Below, one piece after another: positions 47,398-57,244 of a stretch of 64,000 nucleotides of DNA. Numbering within the stretch: position 1 is the stretch's first letter; each line of letters starts with the position of its first letter. Below the pieces are notes generated by a model that saw only the letters and a program-made list of their open reading frames with translations, did no database searches and was not told where the DNA came from. Made by a program: the position numbers and the translations under genes. Source of the DNA: Polynucleobacter sp. AP-Sving-400A-A2 (GTDB taxonomy: Bacteria; Pseudomonadota; Gammaproteobacteria; Burkholderiales; Burkholderiaceae); the NCBI RefSeq assembly GCF_018688155.1, contig NZ_CP061312.1, positions 806,001-870,000 on the forward strand, read 5' to 3'.

Positions 47398-48312
47398 ATG
47401 AAAAATAAAAAACTCAGTCTTAACTGCTTGATCGCTACAACATTATTTTTGGGCGCTACACCTGTTTTTGCTGCTAGCGCAACAATGGATAAGATGAAAT
47501 CTACTGGTGCAATTACTATGGGTGTTCGCGAATCGTCTATTCCAATGTCATACACCACTGGTGATAGCCGCTTTGATGGCTATCACGTTGAAGTTTGCCG
47601 CATGATTCTGGCTGACCTAAAAGATAAGCTTGGCCTAAGCACTTTGCGTATTAACTATCAACCTGTGACATCTCAGAATCGCGTACCTTTAGTGCAAAAC
47701 GGGACAGTAGATATTGAGTGCGGAACAACGACTAACAATACTGCGCGCGCTAAGGATGTAGGCTTTGCAAATACCCTTTACGTTGAAGAAGTTCGGATTG
47801 CAGTAAAAGCTAACTCTGGCATTACTTCAATTGCTCAGCTAGCTGGCAAAAAAGTTGCTACCACTACCGGTACTACTTCAGTACAGTTACTACGTAAACA
47901 TGAAAAAGCCAATGGTGTTAATTTTGACGAAGTATTTGGTAAGGATCATGCCGACAGTTTCTTATTGCTAGAGTCTGGCCGTGCAGATGCGTTTGTAATG
48001 GATGGTTCAATCCTGGCTGGTAACATTGCCAACTCCAAAAATCCAAAGGACTACAAGATTGTGGGTGAGGTACTGGCAACGGAGCCTATTGCCATCATGG
48101 TCCCCAAAAATGATCCAGAATTTAAGGCCGCTGTGAATGCTGCGATTGCTAAGATTGTAGCTAACGGCAATATGCCTAAGCTTTGGAATAAATGGTTCTT
48201 AGCTCCAATTCCACCAAAGAGTATTGTCGTGGACCTTGAGTTGTCCCCAGCAACTAAAAACGCTTGGGCCAATCTCAATGACAAGCCTGCTGAAGACTAC
48301 AACAAGAAATAA
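47398..48312 (+). CDS. gltI: Glutamate/aspartate ABC transporter binding protein GltI
   Basis: A 304-residue periplasmic binding protein (SBP_bac_3) with a signal peptide (LNCLIATTLFLGATPVFAAS). The core has GAITMGVRESSIPMSY, GYHVEVCRMILADL, GTVDIECGTTTNNTARAKDVGF and GTTSVQLLRKHEK, as in GltI proteins. It delivers glutamate or aspartate to the permease GltJK. It heads a four-gene operon with spacings of 20-32 bases. Confidence 0.92.
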   Translation: MKNKKLSLNCLIATTLFLGATPVFAASATMDKMKSTGAITMGVRESSIPMSYTTGDSRFDGYHVEVCRMILADLKDKLGLSTLRINYQPVTSQNRVPLVQNGTVDIECGTTTNNTARAKDVGFANTLYVEEVRIAVKANSGITSIAQLAGKKVATTTGTTSVQLLRKHEKANGVNFDEVFGKDHADSFLLLESGRADAFVMDGSILAGNIANSKNPKDYKIVGEVLATEPIAIMVPKNDPEFKAAVNAAIAKIVANGNMPKLWNKWFLAPIPPKSIVVDLELSPATKNAWANLNDKPAEDYNKK

Positions 48313-48344
48313 ACGGTAGTCATCACTAAATACGAGCCAACAAT

Positions 48345-49133
48345 ATGTCTTTAGATTTAGGTGTTTTTTGTAAGAACACCTTAGATGGAGAAGTAGTAGA
48401 TCACTGCTTCTCCGCACTGTTTGGCTTGGCTCAAAATAGTGATCCAAGCTACTTAGATTGGCTGATGAAGGCCTGGGGCTGGACTTTGGCGGTAGCAGCC
48501 CTAAGCTTGATGATTGCTTTTATTCTGGGGGCGGTGATGGGCACTCTCCGTACTCTGCCAGCTACCAGCTTTCTGAATAGATGGTTAATTCATATTTCTA
48601 CTGCTTGGGTGGAGCTATTCAGAAACATCCCTATCTTGGTTCAAGTATTTCTTTGGTATCACGTCATTCCATCCTTTGTACTGCCCTTAAAGTCTTTGCC
48701 ATCTTATTGGTTAGTAAGTATTGCTCTGGGCTTCTTTACATCCGCTCGTATAGCTGAGCAGGTCAGGGCGGGCATTCAGTCTCTGCCTAGCGGACAAACG
48801 GCTGCTGCAACTGCATTAGGCTTAACAACCCTGCAAAGTTACCGTTACATTATCTTGCCAATGGCATTACGGATTGTGATGCCACCACTGACCTCGGAGA
48901 GCATGAATCTCATTAAAAACTCCTCGGTGGCTTTCGCAGTTTCCGTACCGGAACTCACCTTATTTGCAATGCAGGCTCAAGAAGAAACATCGAAGGGTGT
49001 TGAAATCTACTTAGCAGTGACCTTGCTATACGCGCTCTCGGCATTCGCAGTCAATCGAGTAATGACACTAATTGAAAAGCGTAATCGCATTCCGGGTTTT
49101 ATTGTTTCCAATGACGCAAGCTTGGCTCACTAG
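48345..49133 (+). CDS. gltJ: Glutamate/aspartate ABC permease GltJ
   Basis: A 262-residue permease with about five helices. The coupling loop with the ATP protein is EQVRAGIQSLPSGQTAAATALGLTTLQSYRYIILPMALR. The N-terminal extension and WVELFRNIPILVQVFLWY fit GltJ. It follows gltI by 32 bases. Confidence 0.9.
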   Translation: MSLDLGVFCKNTLDGEVVDHCFSALFGLAQNSDPSYLDWLMKAWGWTLAVAALSLMIAFILGAVMGTLRTLPATSFLNRWLIHISTAWVELFRNIPILVQVFLWYHVIPSFVLPLKSLPSYWLVSIALGFFTSARIAEQVRAGIQSLPSGQTAAATALGLTTLQSYRYIILPMALRIVMPPLTSESMNLIKNSSVAFAVSVPELTLFAMQAQEETSKGVEIYLAVTLLYALSAFAVNRVMTLIEKRNRIPGFIVSNDASLAH

Positions 49134-49153
49134 ATGTTCATGAGGCTAATGAT

Positions 49154-49822
49154 ATGCTGAGCTTAGACCTGAGTTTTTATAATTGGGAATTATTTACCAA
49201 CTATATCTTGAAGGGTCTGGTATTTAGTATTCAGTTAACTGTCTTTGCAACAGTGGGAGGCATCCTATTTGGGACATTTTTAGCTTTAATGCGTTTGTCT
49301 GGACGGCCAGCATTGGTATATCCCGCTACCTTTTACGTGAACACCATGCGATCTATTCCTTTGGTGATGGTAATTCTCTGGTTTTTCTTGCTGATCCCGA
49401 TGTTGATTGGCAGACCCATTGGCGCTGATCTTTCGGCTACGATTACTTTCATTGCATTTGAGGCAGCATTTTTCTCAGAGATTGTGCGCGCTGGCATTCA
49501 GTCCGTACCGAAGGGGCAGAGCTTTGCAGGGGAAGCCTTGGGTATGACTTATGGCCAGAATATGCGTCTAGTGGTTTTACCTCAGGCTTTTAGAAACATG
49601 ATCCCTGTTTTTATGACTCAGACCATTGTTTTGTTTCAAGATACCTCATTGGTCTATGCCATTGGCGCGTACGACCTACTTAAGGGATTTGAGATTGCTG
49701 GTAAAAATTACGGCCGCCCAATTGAAACCTATATTTTGGCTGCAGCAACATATTTTGTAATTTGTTTCTCGCTCTCTAAAGTAGTTCGTAAGATACAAGC
49801 TAGAGTCGCCATTATTCGCTAA
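49154..49822 (+). CDS. gltK: Glutamate/aspartate ABC permease GltK
   Basis: A 222-residue permease with five helices. The EAA loop is EIVRAGIQSVPKGQSFAGEALGMTYGQNMRLVVLPQAFR. Another family mark is FYVNTMRSIPLVMVILWFFLL. It pairs with GltJ 20 bases before and the ATPase 30 bases after. Confidence 0.92.
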   Translation: MLSLDLSFYNWELFTNYILKGLVFSIQLTVFATVGGILFGTFLALMRLSGRPALVYPATFYVNTMRSIPLVMVILWFFLLIPMLIGRPIGADLSATITFIAFEAAFFSEIVRAGIQSVPKGQSFAGEALGMTYGQNMRLVVLPQAFRNMIPVFMTQTIVLFQDTSLVYAIGAYDLLKGFEIAGKNYGRPIETYILAAATYFVICFSLSKVVRKIQARVAIIR

Positions 49823-49852
49823 TCTCATCCAGTACAAATTAAATAGATCATC

Positions 49853-50587
49853 ATGATTGAACTTCAAAACGTGTCCAAATGGTATGGCTCATTTCAGGTA
49901 CTCACTGATTGCTCAACATCGATTCAAAAAGGTGAGGTGGTGGTAATTTGCGGCCCCTCTGGCTCTGGTAAATCCACTCTAATTAAAACCATTAACGCGC
50001 TCGAGCCCTTTCAGGCAGGTGAGATTATGGTTGATGGAATTGCGCTGCATGACCCAAAAACCAATTTACCCAAACTGCGTTCCCGCGTTGGTATGGTGTT
50101 TCAACACTTTGAGCTTTTCCCGCATCTCAGCGTTACCGAAAATCTAACGCTTGCTCAAATGAAGGTCTTAGGTAGATCGGTAGATGATGCCAAGACCCAC
50201 GGCCTTAAATATTTAGAGCGTGTGGGGCTAATGGCTCAAAAGGACAAGTTTCCTGGACAGTTGTCTGGTGGTCAGCAGCAACGAGTCGCAATTGCACGTG
50301 CTTTGAGCATGGATCCGATGGTGATGCTATTTGATGAGCCAACGTCAGCCTTAGACCCCGAGATGGTGGGAGAGGTATTGGATGTGATGGTGAAGCTTGC
50401 ACATGAGGGGATGACGATGTGCTGCGTTACCCATGAAATGGGCTTCGCTCGCAAGGTAAGTCACCGCGTGATTTTTATGGATCAAGGCAAAATCATTGAG
50501 GACTGCAGTAAGGAGGAGTTCTTTGGCAAGCCCGAAGCGCGATCGCCGAGAGCCAAAGATTTCCTCTCAAAAATCTTAGATCACTGA
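49853..50587 (+). CDS. gltL: Glutamate/aspartate ABC ATP-binding protein GltL
   Basis: A 244-residue ATPase. Walker A is [19 protein letters not shown]. Signature is [15 protein letters not shown]. Walker B is [14 protein letters not shown], with the switch His in [12 protein letters not shown]. It powers import by GltJK and ends the operon. It converges on the CMD gene at 50589. Confidence 0.94.
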   Translation: MIELQNVSKWYGSFQVLTDCSTSIQKGEVVVICGPSGSGKSTLIKTINALEPFQAGEIMVDGIALHDPKTNLPKLRSRVGMVFQHFELFPHLSVTENLTLAQMKVLGRSVDDAKTHGLKYLERVGLMAQKDKFPGQLSGGQQQRVAIARALSMDPMVMLFDEPTSALDPEMVGEVLDVMVKLAHEGMTMCCVTHEMGFARKVSHRVIFMDQGKIIEDCSKEEFFGKPEARSPRAKDFLSKILDH

Positions 50588-50588
50588 C

Positions 50589-50966
50589 CTAAATCCCCAT
50601 CTCAGCAAACACTTCCTTGGCGCATCTGAAGCTATCGATCGCTGCTGGTACTCCACAGTAAATTGCAGCCTGTAAAAACACTTCCTGAATATCCTCTTTG
50701 CTTAGCCCATTATTAATGGCCCCGCGCACATGAAGCTTAAGCTCATGGGGGCGATTTAAAGCAGTAATCATAGATAGGTTAATGATGCTTCTGGTTCTAC
50801 GGTCTAGGCCAGGACGATTCCAGATTTCATTCCAGCAATACTCGGTAACCAATTCTTGCATAGGCATATTGAATGCGTCTGCATTCTTGATGGAGTTGTC
50901 CACATACTCTGCCCCTAGGACTTCGCGGCGAGTTTTAAGGCCTTTTTCAAATGCTTCTTTATTCAT
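50589..50966 (-). CDS. Carboxymuconolactone decarboxylase-family protein
   Basis: A 125-residue CMD-fold protein. It has WNRPGLDRRTRSIINLSMITALNRPHELKLHVRGAINNGLSKEDIQEV and QAAIYCGVPAAIDSFRCA. The decarboxylase PcaC and related AhpD-like peroxidases share this fold. A Cys-x-x-Cys pair is absent, so it is nearer to PcaC. No aromatic catabolism gene is beside it. Exact role unclear. Confidence 0.85.
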   Translation of the reverse strand: MNKEAFEKGLKTRREVLGAEYVDNSIKNADAFNMPMQELVTEYCWNEIWNRPGLDRRTRSIINLSMITALNRPHELKLHVRGAINNGLSKEDIQEVFLQAAIYCGVPAAIDSFRCAKEVFAEMGI

Positions 50967-51043
50967 ATCAAGCTCCTATGGTCGTACTATATTTGTTGGA
51001 ATTAATATATTGCCACTATTCAGCTACCCCCGTTTAGCCTAGA

Positions 51044-51385
51044 ATGATTTTCATGAGCCTGACTTTCTCTTTTCGTATTACCACCTTATCTTTCGCCTTA
51101 GCTCTACTAAGCGCCTGTACTGTAGATAAGCTCGAGGCCAGGTTACAGGCTGATCCACAATGTAAATCGGTCATGAACGCTAAAACCGGTGCTTTAATGC
51201 CATGCCCTGGCACTGATAAAGAGTTTTATAAATCTGTTCCTGCCCTAAAGCTAGCTCAAGGTGAAGTCAAACAAGTATCTACTTTTACCTCAGCAACAAC
51301 TCCAAAAGCTGTTGTTGTACCGGTAGAGTGCAAGCCACAACTTCATCAAAAATCAGGTAGCTTGATGCCTTGCCCAGCACCGTAA
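51044..51385 (+). CDS. Lipoprotein with internal CxxxxxKxGxLMPCP repeat
   Basis: A 113-residue lipoprotein (lipobox LLSAC). Two similar units are visible: CKSVMNAKTGALMPCP and CKPQLHQKSGSLMPCP, each with two Cys. ATGs at 51044 and 51053 are both possible. It overlaps no gene but is 35 bases before the next lipoprotein. Function unknown. Confidence 0.6.
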   Translation: MIFMSLTFSFRITTLSFALALLSACTVDKLEARLQADPQCKSVMNAKTGALMPCPGTDKEFYKSVPALKLAQGEVKQVSTFTSATTPKAVVVPVECKPQLHQKSGSLMPCPAP

Positions 51386-51420
51386 TCAAAGATCACATAG
51401 ATCGTTTACCGAAAGAAAAT

Positions 51421-52107
51421 ATGAACAAATTAGGCGCTTTAGTTACAGCAATCTCTGTAGCTACTTTGTTAGCTGCTTGTAGTAATACGCCTAAGTTGGC
51501 AAGCCAGCCAATGCCCAAGTCTGGGTTTTTACCAAATTACTCAGCGCTGGTGCCGATGGCGACATCGGGAGAGGATACTCGTATTTGGAGATACCGTAAA
51601 GCTGATATAAATCCTGGCGCCTATACTGCAGTGATCTTGGATCCAATTTACTTGAATCAAAATGCTACGAAGGAAATTTCTCCAGAGGTGATTAATCAAG
51701 CACAGATTGCATTACAAGACTCCATGGTGAATGCAATAAACAGTCGTGGCAATATTAAGATCGTCAATCAACCCGGCCCAGGGGTTGCTCGTATCTCCGT
51801 TGGTATTACTGGTGCAGAGAGTTCAGCAGATAGCCTGCAGCCATGGAATTTCACGCCGATTGGCTTGGCAATGAATGCGGCTGCTTATGCTGGTGGCGTC
51901 AACTCTAAAACCCCAGCCATGTTAGTCGAGAGCAAAATTACCGATAGCCAAACTAGGGAAGTCATTGGCGAGGGTTTGGTAACCATTCAGGGTGAATCTT
52001 TCCGTACTGGCGGTGGTTCAGTCGAATCATTTGTGGCCATGGCTAAAAAAGTAGTCAAGGTAGCAATGGAGACTTCAGCTGATCCAAGAGCAACTGCCAC
52101 AAAATAA
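51421..52107 (+). CDS. DUF3313-like lipoprotein
   Basis: A 228-residue lipoprotein with lipobox (LLAACSN). The central part fits the DUF3313 family: GFLPNYSALVPM, TRIWRYRKADINPGAYTAVILDPIYL and VARISVGITGAE. ATG at 51421 exposes the signal; an upstream ATG at 51370 would not. It follows the preceding lipoprotein by 35 bases. Role unknown; outer-membrane side likely. Confidence 0.75.
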   Translation: MNKLGALVTAISVATLLAACSNTPKLASQPMPKSGFLPNYSALVPMATSGEDTRIWRYRKADINPGAYTAVILDPIYLNQNATKEISPEVINQAQIALQDSMVNAINSRGNIKIVNQPGPGVARISVGITGAESSADSLQPWNFTPIGLAMNAAAYAGGVNSKTPAMLVESKITDSQTREVIGEGLVTIQGESFRTGGGSVESFVAMAKKVVKVAMETSADPRATATK

Positions 52108-52114
52108 GGGCTCT

Positions 52115-52378
52115 ATGGGATTTTCTATCGCTAACTTATGCCTCATCGGCGCGGCAGCATTCCTATTTCTAGCGGTCCCTGCCTACGCTGATGAAGCCTC
52201 ACGTAATAAAGAAATTCAAGAGCGCTTCGCTAAATGCGACACTAATCGAGATGGTAAGTTGACCATGCTTGAGGCCAAAGGCTGTATGCCTCGAATCTAT
52301 GACCATTTCAACAGAATTGATGAGCAGGGAAGAGCTTATGTCACTGTTACTCAAATTCAGGCGATAGCAGATCGTTAA
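52115..52378 (+). CDS. Small secreted EF-hand protein
   Basis: An 87-residue protein with a signal peptide (LCLIGAAAFLFLAVPAYA) and one EF-hand loop, DTNRDGKLTMLEAKGC, plus a second degenerate one (RIDEQGRAYVTVTQ). It probably binds calcium in the periplasm. It lies seven bases after the DUF3313 gene. Function unknown. Confidence 0.75.
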   Translation: MGFSIANLCLIGAAAFLFLAVPAYADEASRNKEIQERFAKCDTNRDGKLTMLEAKGCMPRIYDHFNRIDEQGRAYVTVTQIQAIADR

Positions 52379-52379
52379 T

Positions 52380-53153
52380 CTATTGAGCGAGCTTCGGTAG
52401 CTTTTTAGAACCCGCAGGCCAAGTCAGCACAATCTTCGGATCAATCTTTAAGATCTTCTTATTCTTATCCGGGTAGTCAACTCGCAACAATAAATCAGCA
52501 ATCAGATTGAGGTGTGCAAGCTTTTTATCATTGGCACTAACAACAGTCCATGGGGCATCTGAGGAGCTGGTTTTCTTGAGCATGCTATCTCTAGCAGCTG
52601 AATAGGCGTCCCACATTTTCTGGGCTTTTTGGTCTATCGGACTAATCTTCCATTGCTTTAGTGGATCTTTGGCGCGATCCTTGAGCCTGGCCGCTTGCTC
52701 TTCTTTGCTGATGTCTAGGTAATACTTGATTAGTCGGATATCTGATCCGACTAGTAGAGATTCAAAATCATTGACCGTATTCATAAACTGCTTGTACTGC
52801 GCATCAGTACAAAATCCCATGACTTTTTCAACGCCAGCACGGTTATACCAACTGCGGTTGAATAATACGAATTCACCAGTAGTCGGTAGCTGCGCAATAT
52901 ATCTTTGGAAGTACCATTCACCTTCCTCGCGCGGGGAGGGCTTGTTCAAGGCAACGACACGACTATCCCTAGGGCTTAAATGTTCCGAAATACTTTTGAT
53001 GGAGCCATCTTTACCAGCAGTGTCGCGACCTTCAAAAATAACTAAGAGTCGCTTACCTGTTTGAATGATGTGATGCTGAAGTTTGACTAATTCAATCTGA
53101 AGAAGTCTGAGGTCTGCCTCGTAAGTATGTTCATGAATTTCTGATTTACTCAC
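52380..53153 (-). CDS. ppk2: Polyphosphate kinase 2 (second copy)
   Basis: A 257-residue single-domain PPK2. It has FEGRDTAGKDGSIKSISEHL (Walker A), EFVLFNRSWYNRAGVEKVMGFC and DPLKQWKISPIDQKAQ. It lacks the acidic N-terminal extension of the copy at 4648, and has Asp for Gly in Walker A. The pair may differ in nucleotide preference. No Pho-box-like site was seen upstream. It converges on the EF-hand gene. Confidence 0.92.
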   Translation of the reverse strand: MSKSEIHEHTYEADLRLLQIELVKLQHHIIQTGKRLLVIFEGRDTAGKDGSIKSISEHLSPRDSRVVALNKPSPREEGEWYFQRYIAQLPTTGEFVLFNRSWYNRAGVEKVMGFCTDAQYKQFMNTVNDFESLLVGSDIRLIKYYLDISKEEQAARLKDRAKDPLKQWKISPIDQKAQKMWDAYSAARDSMLKKTSSSDAPWTVVSANDKKLAHLNLIADLLLRVDYPDKNKKILKIDPKIVLTWPAGSKKLPKLAQ

Positions 53154-53178
53154 GGGCAGCCTTCACTGATGCAATTGA

Positions 53179-53457
53179 CTATGCAGCAGTAGGTATTGCT
53201 GGAGCCACTTTCTTTGCTACAGCCTTTTTAGCGGGAGCCTTCTTTGCCGGCACTTTCTTGGCTACGACTTTTTTAGCTGGTGCTTTTTTTGCAGGAACTT
53301 TTTTCGCTACTGCTTTCTTAGCTACAACTTTTTTAACTGGCGTATTTTTCTCGAGCTTATCCAAAGCTTTTGCCAGCTTGTCGATGAGTTTTTCTCTATC
53401 TGCCTCGAGCTTGTCTAGTTTTTTCAATAATTGCTTCACTAATTTTTTCTGACTCAT
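53179..53457 (-). CDS. Histone H1-like / Lys-Ala-repeat protein
   Basis: A 92-residue protein. The first 38 residues form a helix with Leu/Lys heptads (LVKQLLKKLDKLEADREKLI). The rest is KKVPAKKAPAKK-type repeat, rich in Lys, Ala, Pro and Val, as in AlgP and histone H1-like DNA-binding proteins. It is upstream of ppk2 by 25 bases on the same strand. DNA or polyphosphate binding by the Lys-rich tail is plausible but not shown. Confidence 0.65.
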   Translation of the reverse strand: MSQKKLVKQLLKKLDKLEADREKLIDKLAKALDKLEKNTPVKKVVAKKAVAKKVPAKKAPAKKVVAKKVPAKKAPAKKAVAKKVAPAIPTAA

Positions 53458-53514
53458 GGTGTATTCCTTTCAAGAGAGTACTATTTATTCAATCTGCAAA
53501 ATAGCTGATATCTA

Positions 53515-54789
53515 ATGCCTGATCGTACGTTTTATTGGGTAGAGTTTCAAGCGATTATGACAGTCGGAGCCACATTTAATTTGGTGCTACATTGGCTTGG
53601 TATGTTGAAAACATTATTCTCCCTTCCGCGAACGGTTTGGCTCATTGGCCTCATTAGCTTTGTGAATGACGCTGCAAGTGAGATGCTTTACCCTTTGATG
53701 CCTCTATATCTTGCCACCGTGCTCATGGCTGGCCCTAAGGCCTTGGGTCTAATTGAGGGGATTGCAGAGGCTACATCCAGTATTTTTAAGTTGGTGTCTG
53801 GTGTGATTGTCGATCGTACTAAAAAAACCAAGCCTTGGATTGTGATTGGCTATTTCTTGGCTGGGATTGGTAGGCCTTTAATTGCGATCGCTAATTCTTG
53901 GGCCTGGGTTTTATGTATTCGGTTTACAGACCGTCTTGGTAAGGGACTCAGAAGCTCTCCGCGGGATGCTCTTTTGGCAGAGAGCGTTCAGCCTAATCAA
54001 CGCGGCATTACCTTCGGCCTGCATCGTTCGATGGATAATGCCGGCGCAGTCTTTGGACCTTTGATGGCAGCATTTTTACTGTGGATGCAGGTTCCCTTGA
54101 GGGATATCTTTTTATGGGCAATCGTGCCCGGCATCGTTGCTGTAGCTTTGGCCCTTTGTCTCAAAGAGCCACCTCGTGAGCAAGTGGCAGTGAAGCCTTT
54201 TTCTTGGTCGCTTGAGGGCCTTCCACCGCAATTCAAACGCTACTTTTTGGTTGCCGGAATTTTTGCCTTAGCAAACTCATCGGATATGTTTTTGTTGTTA
54301 AGGGCAAGGGAACTTGGTGTGCCTCAAGAGCAAATCCCTTTATTGTGGGCAGCCATCTCTTTAATCACCACTATCTTTGGAACGCCGCTATCGGCACTCT
54401 CGGATCGATTCAGTCGTAAACACTTTATTCTGATTGCTTGGGCTGCTTTTGCATTCTTTTACATTGCAATGAGTTTTTCTGGAATCTCTTTATGGATGCT
54501 CTGTGGATTATTCGCAATTTATGGATTATTCAAGGCCGCAACCGAGGGAGTAGAAAAGGCTCTAGTGGCAGACCTGGCTCCCCAAGGAATGGCTGGTACA
54601 GCCTTTGGTTGGTTCAATCTGGTTTCCGGCTTGATGCTCTTGCCCGCTTCCCTCATATTTGGGTGGCTATATGAATCATTTAATCCCAGTTATGCCTTTT
54701 TGTTCTCAGGCTCGTGTGCTGTCATAGCCTTTCTTTTGTTGGCCTTTTGGGTATTTCATTCTCAGCAAGAGCAGCGAGTTAATATTTAA
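53515..54789 (+). CDS. MFS transporter
   Basis: About 12 helices. It has SFVNDAASEMLYPLMPLYLAT, ALGLIEGIAEATSSIFKLVSG, FTDRLGKGLRSSPRDALLAESV and GITFGLHRSMDNAGAVFGPL, typical of a bacterial MFS group of unknown substrate. The true start may be at 53602, where the first helix begins. Alone on its strand, with a rhodanese after it. Confidence 0.85.
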   Translation: MPDRTFYWVEFQAIMTVGATFNLVLHWLGMLKTLFSLPRTVWLIGLISFVNDAASEMLYPLMPLYLATVLMAGPKALGLIEGIAEATSSIFKLVSGVIVDRTKKTKPWIVIGYFLAGIGRPLIAIANSWAWVLCIRFTDRLGKGLRSSPRDALLAESVQPNQRGITFGLHRSMDNAGAVFGPLMAAFLLWMQVPLRDIFLWAIVPGIVAVALALCLKEPPREQVAVKPFSWSLEGLPPQFKRYFLVAGIFALANSSDMFLLLRARELGVPQEQIPLLWAAISLITTIFGTPLSALSDRFSRKHFILIAWAAFAFFYIAMSFSGISLWMLCGLFAIYGLFKAATEGVEKALVADLAPQGMAGTAFGWFNLVSGLMLLPASLIFGWLYESFNPSYAFLFSGSCAVIAFLLLAFWVFHSQQEQRVNI

Positions 54790-54822
54790 CCTTACGTCCC
54801 ATTATCAAAAGAAGGCATCTAT

Positions 54823-55827
54823 ATGCGTCTATCCATCAAATACATCTTTTCCATTAGCTTCTTACTCTTGAGTTCTATGGCTGTAGCTCAAAAAAATGAT
54901 GCCATTATTCAGACAGGGCAAGTGCAGGAGGCCATAGCGCGAGGCGCAATTCTTTGGGATGTGCGAGATGAAAAGAGTTATTTGGAGGGGCATATTCCTG
55001 GCGCTATCAATATTGGTGATGCAGGCAATATTCTGAGGGATGCAAATAAAGAGGACTACATCGCCACTGCAAAAATTCAAGCGATTTTTAATGCTGCTGG
55101 ACTCGATGTGAATAAAGATGTTGTGGTGTACGGCTCCCGCGGAAATCCATACGCTTACTTCGGCCTCTATACGATTCATTACTTTGGCGGTAAGCAGGCC
55201 CAAATCTATCATGATGGAATTGATGCTTGGAGGTCAGCTGGATTAACTCTTCAAAAGGAGCGTCCCAATCTGCCGGCTGTCTCTGTAACCTTAGTGCCTC
55301 AACCTCAGTTGCTAGTGACGAATGAGGAGATGCTGAAGTTGGCTCAATCTAAATCAGTCCAGATTATTGATGTGCGAACTCCTGACGAGTTTTCTGGTAA
55401 AGATGTTCGTGCAATTCGAGGTGGCCATATACCCAATGCGATCAATATTCCTTACGAGGAAAATTGGCAGGATCCTGCAACGTCAATCAAGCTTGGTAAG
55501 AAGCAGGTTTCTGATAACTCTGGAATGACTCTAAAAAGCCAGACGGATCTGAAAAAACTGTATTCGAATTTGGATCCCAATCAAGAGACGGTGGTGTATT
55601 GCCAAAGCGGGGTGCGTGCTGCCGAAACAGCCACAGTCCTCAAAAATCTGGGCTTTAAGAAGGTAAAGGTTTACGACTCATCATGGTTGGGTTGGGGAAA
55701 TAACCTCAAGGCCCAAGTCTCAGAGGAAAGCTTCCTAAATGTAGGCGCCCTCAATGCCAAAATATCTGCAATGCAAAACAAGATTAATCAGCTGGAAGAG
55801 GCTTTAAAGGCCAAAAGTAGCAACTAA
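54823..55827 (+). CDS. Secreted tandem-rhodanese sulfurtransferase
   Basis: A 334-residue periplasmic protein with signal peptide (YIFSISFLLLSSMAVAQK). Domain 1 has ILWDVRDEKSYLEGHIPGAIN but a Ser at the active position (VYGSRGNPYAY). Domain 2 has VQIIDVRTPDEFSGKDVRAIRGGHIPNAINIPYE and the active Cys in VYCQSGVRAAETA. A C-terminal helix follows. It is a backbone counterpart of the enzyme at 26814. It transfers sulfur between thiosulfate and thiols. Confidence 0.9.
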   Translation: MRLSIKYIFSISFLLLSSMAVAQKNDAIIQTGQVQEAIARGAILWDVRDEKSYLEGHIPGAINIGDAGNILRDANKEDYIATAKIQAIFNAAGLDVNKDVVVYGSRGNPYAYFGLYTIHYFGGKQAQIYHDGIDAWRSAGLTLQKERPNLPAVSVTLVPQPQLLVTNEEMLKLAQSKSVQIIDVRTPDEFSGKDVRAIRGGHIPNAINIPYEENWQDPATSIKLGKKQVSDNSGMTLKSQTDLKKLYSNLDPNQETVVYCQSGVRAAETATVLKNLGFKKVKVYDSSWLGWGNNLKAQVSEESFLNVGALNAKISAMQNKINQLEEALKAKSSN

Positions 55828-55865
55828 CCCCTTCTATTGGCTGGTCCTTAGGGCTCTAAAGTGAA

Positions 55866-55899
55866 AAACCCCAGAGAGGAGATCTTCTGGGGTTTTTTT
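55866..55899. terminator. Bidirectional terminator
   Basis: AAACCCCAGA pairs with TCTGGGGTTT, with a T run after and an A run before. It would end both the rhodanese gene and the leftward gene at 55912. Confidence 0.85.
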
Positions 55900-55911
55900 G
55901 AGTGAAGCGGA

Positions 55912-56097
55912 TTATTCTGGGTGAAAGTTATTGCTGGCCATAAAACTAATAGTGCGTTCAAAGCCCAAAATGCGGATGTATCGCCAGGCGATATCGCGGT
56001 ATTTGCTATCTAAATAGCTAATCGCGACCTCAGGCGTCCTTTTGGACAAGTCGATCTGCTCAATTGTGCGGGCCCAACGTTTTAGTCTTGTTGACAT
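55912..56097 (-). CDS. Small hypothetical protein
   Basis: A 61-residue protein, basic and helical (STRLKRWARTIEQIDLSKRTPE, then YRDIAWRYIRILGFERTISF). ATG at 56097 has GGAGG eight bases upstream and is preferred to 56127. No signal peptide. No family recognised. Confidence 0.55.
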   Translation of the reverse strand: MSTRLKRWARTIEQIDLSKRTPEVAISYLDSKYRDIAWRYIRILGFERTISFMASNNFHPE

Positions 56098-56203
56098 ATT
56101 TACTACCTCCATGAGCATACAACGCATGGAAAAGTGGCTGGGATGACAGAGTTAAGTAATATTTTTCAAGAAATCAACAAAAACTAGTCAAATTGATGGT
56201 TTT

Positions 56204-56608
56204 TTATTCTTTAAGGCTGTTTTCTACCGCGGCCTGTTCCTTTTTTGCTGCTTTAGCCCGCGCTTTAATGGGTTTGAGGAACATCAGCAGACATACAAAC
56301 CCAACTGCTCCAATAGCCGTTTCTAGGGCGGCCATCCAGAAATTGACCCCCGTTTCCAAAATACGCACCAAGCCCTCGGTAATGTAGAGGAGGATCAGCA
56401 TGGAGGCCCATTGCATGGTGTAAACATTGCCTTTCCATAAGCCTGGAATGGCAAATAACAAGGGGATGGCCTTGAGAACGAGCCAAGAGCCTCCTGGCCT
56501 CAGTGGCGAGATAAACCATTCCCAAGCTACGCACAGGATGAATAGGTCAACAAAAGCTGCCGTAGCAATGAGTTGGTAAGGGTTTTTGGAGAGCCAGCTT
56601 TTGAGCAT
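56204..56608 (-). CDS. DUF2069 membrane protein
   Basis: A 134-residue protein with four helices: LIATAAFVDLFILCVAWEWFI, LKAIPLLFAIPGLWKGNVYTMQWASMLILLYITEG. That layout fits DUF2069, which is often beside wrbA as it is here (4 bases). A Lys/Ala/Glu tail follows. Function unknown. Confidence 0.85.
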   Translation of the reverse strand: MLKSWLSKNPYQLIATAAFVDLFILCVAWEWFISPLRPGGSWLVLKAIPLLFAIPGLWKGNVYTMQWASMLILLYITEGLVRILETGVNFWMAALETAIGAVGFVCLLMFLKPIKARAKAAKKEQAAVENSLKE

Positions 56609-56611
56609 AAA

Positions 56612-57223
<612 letters not shown>

Positions 57224-57244
57224 TTATCTCTTATGATATGGGCG

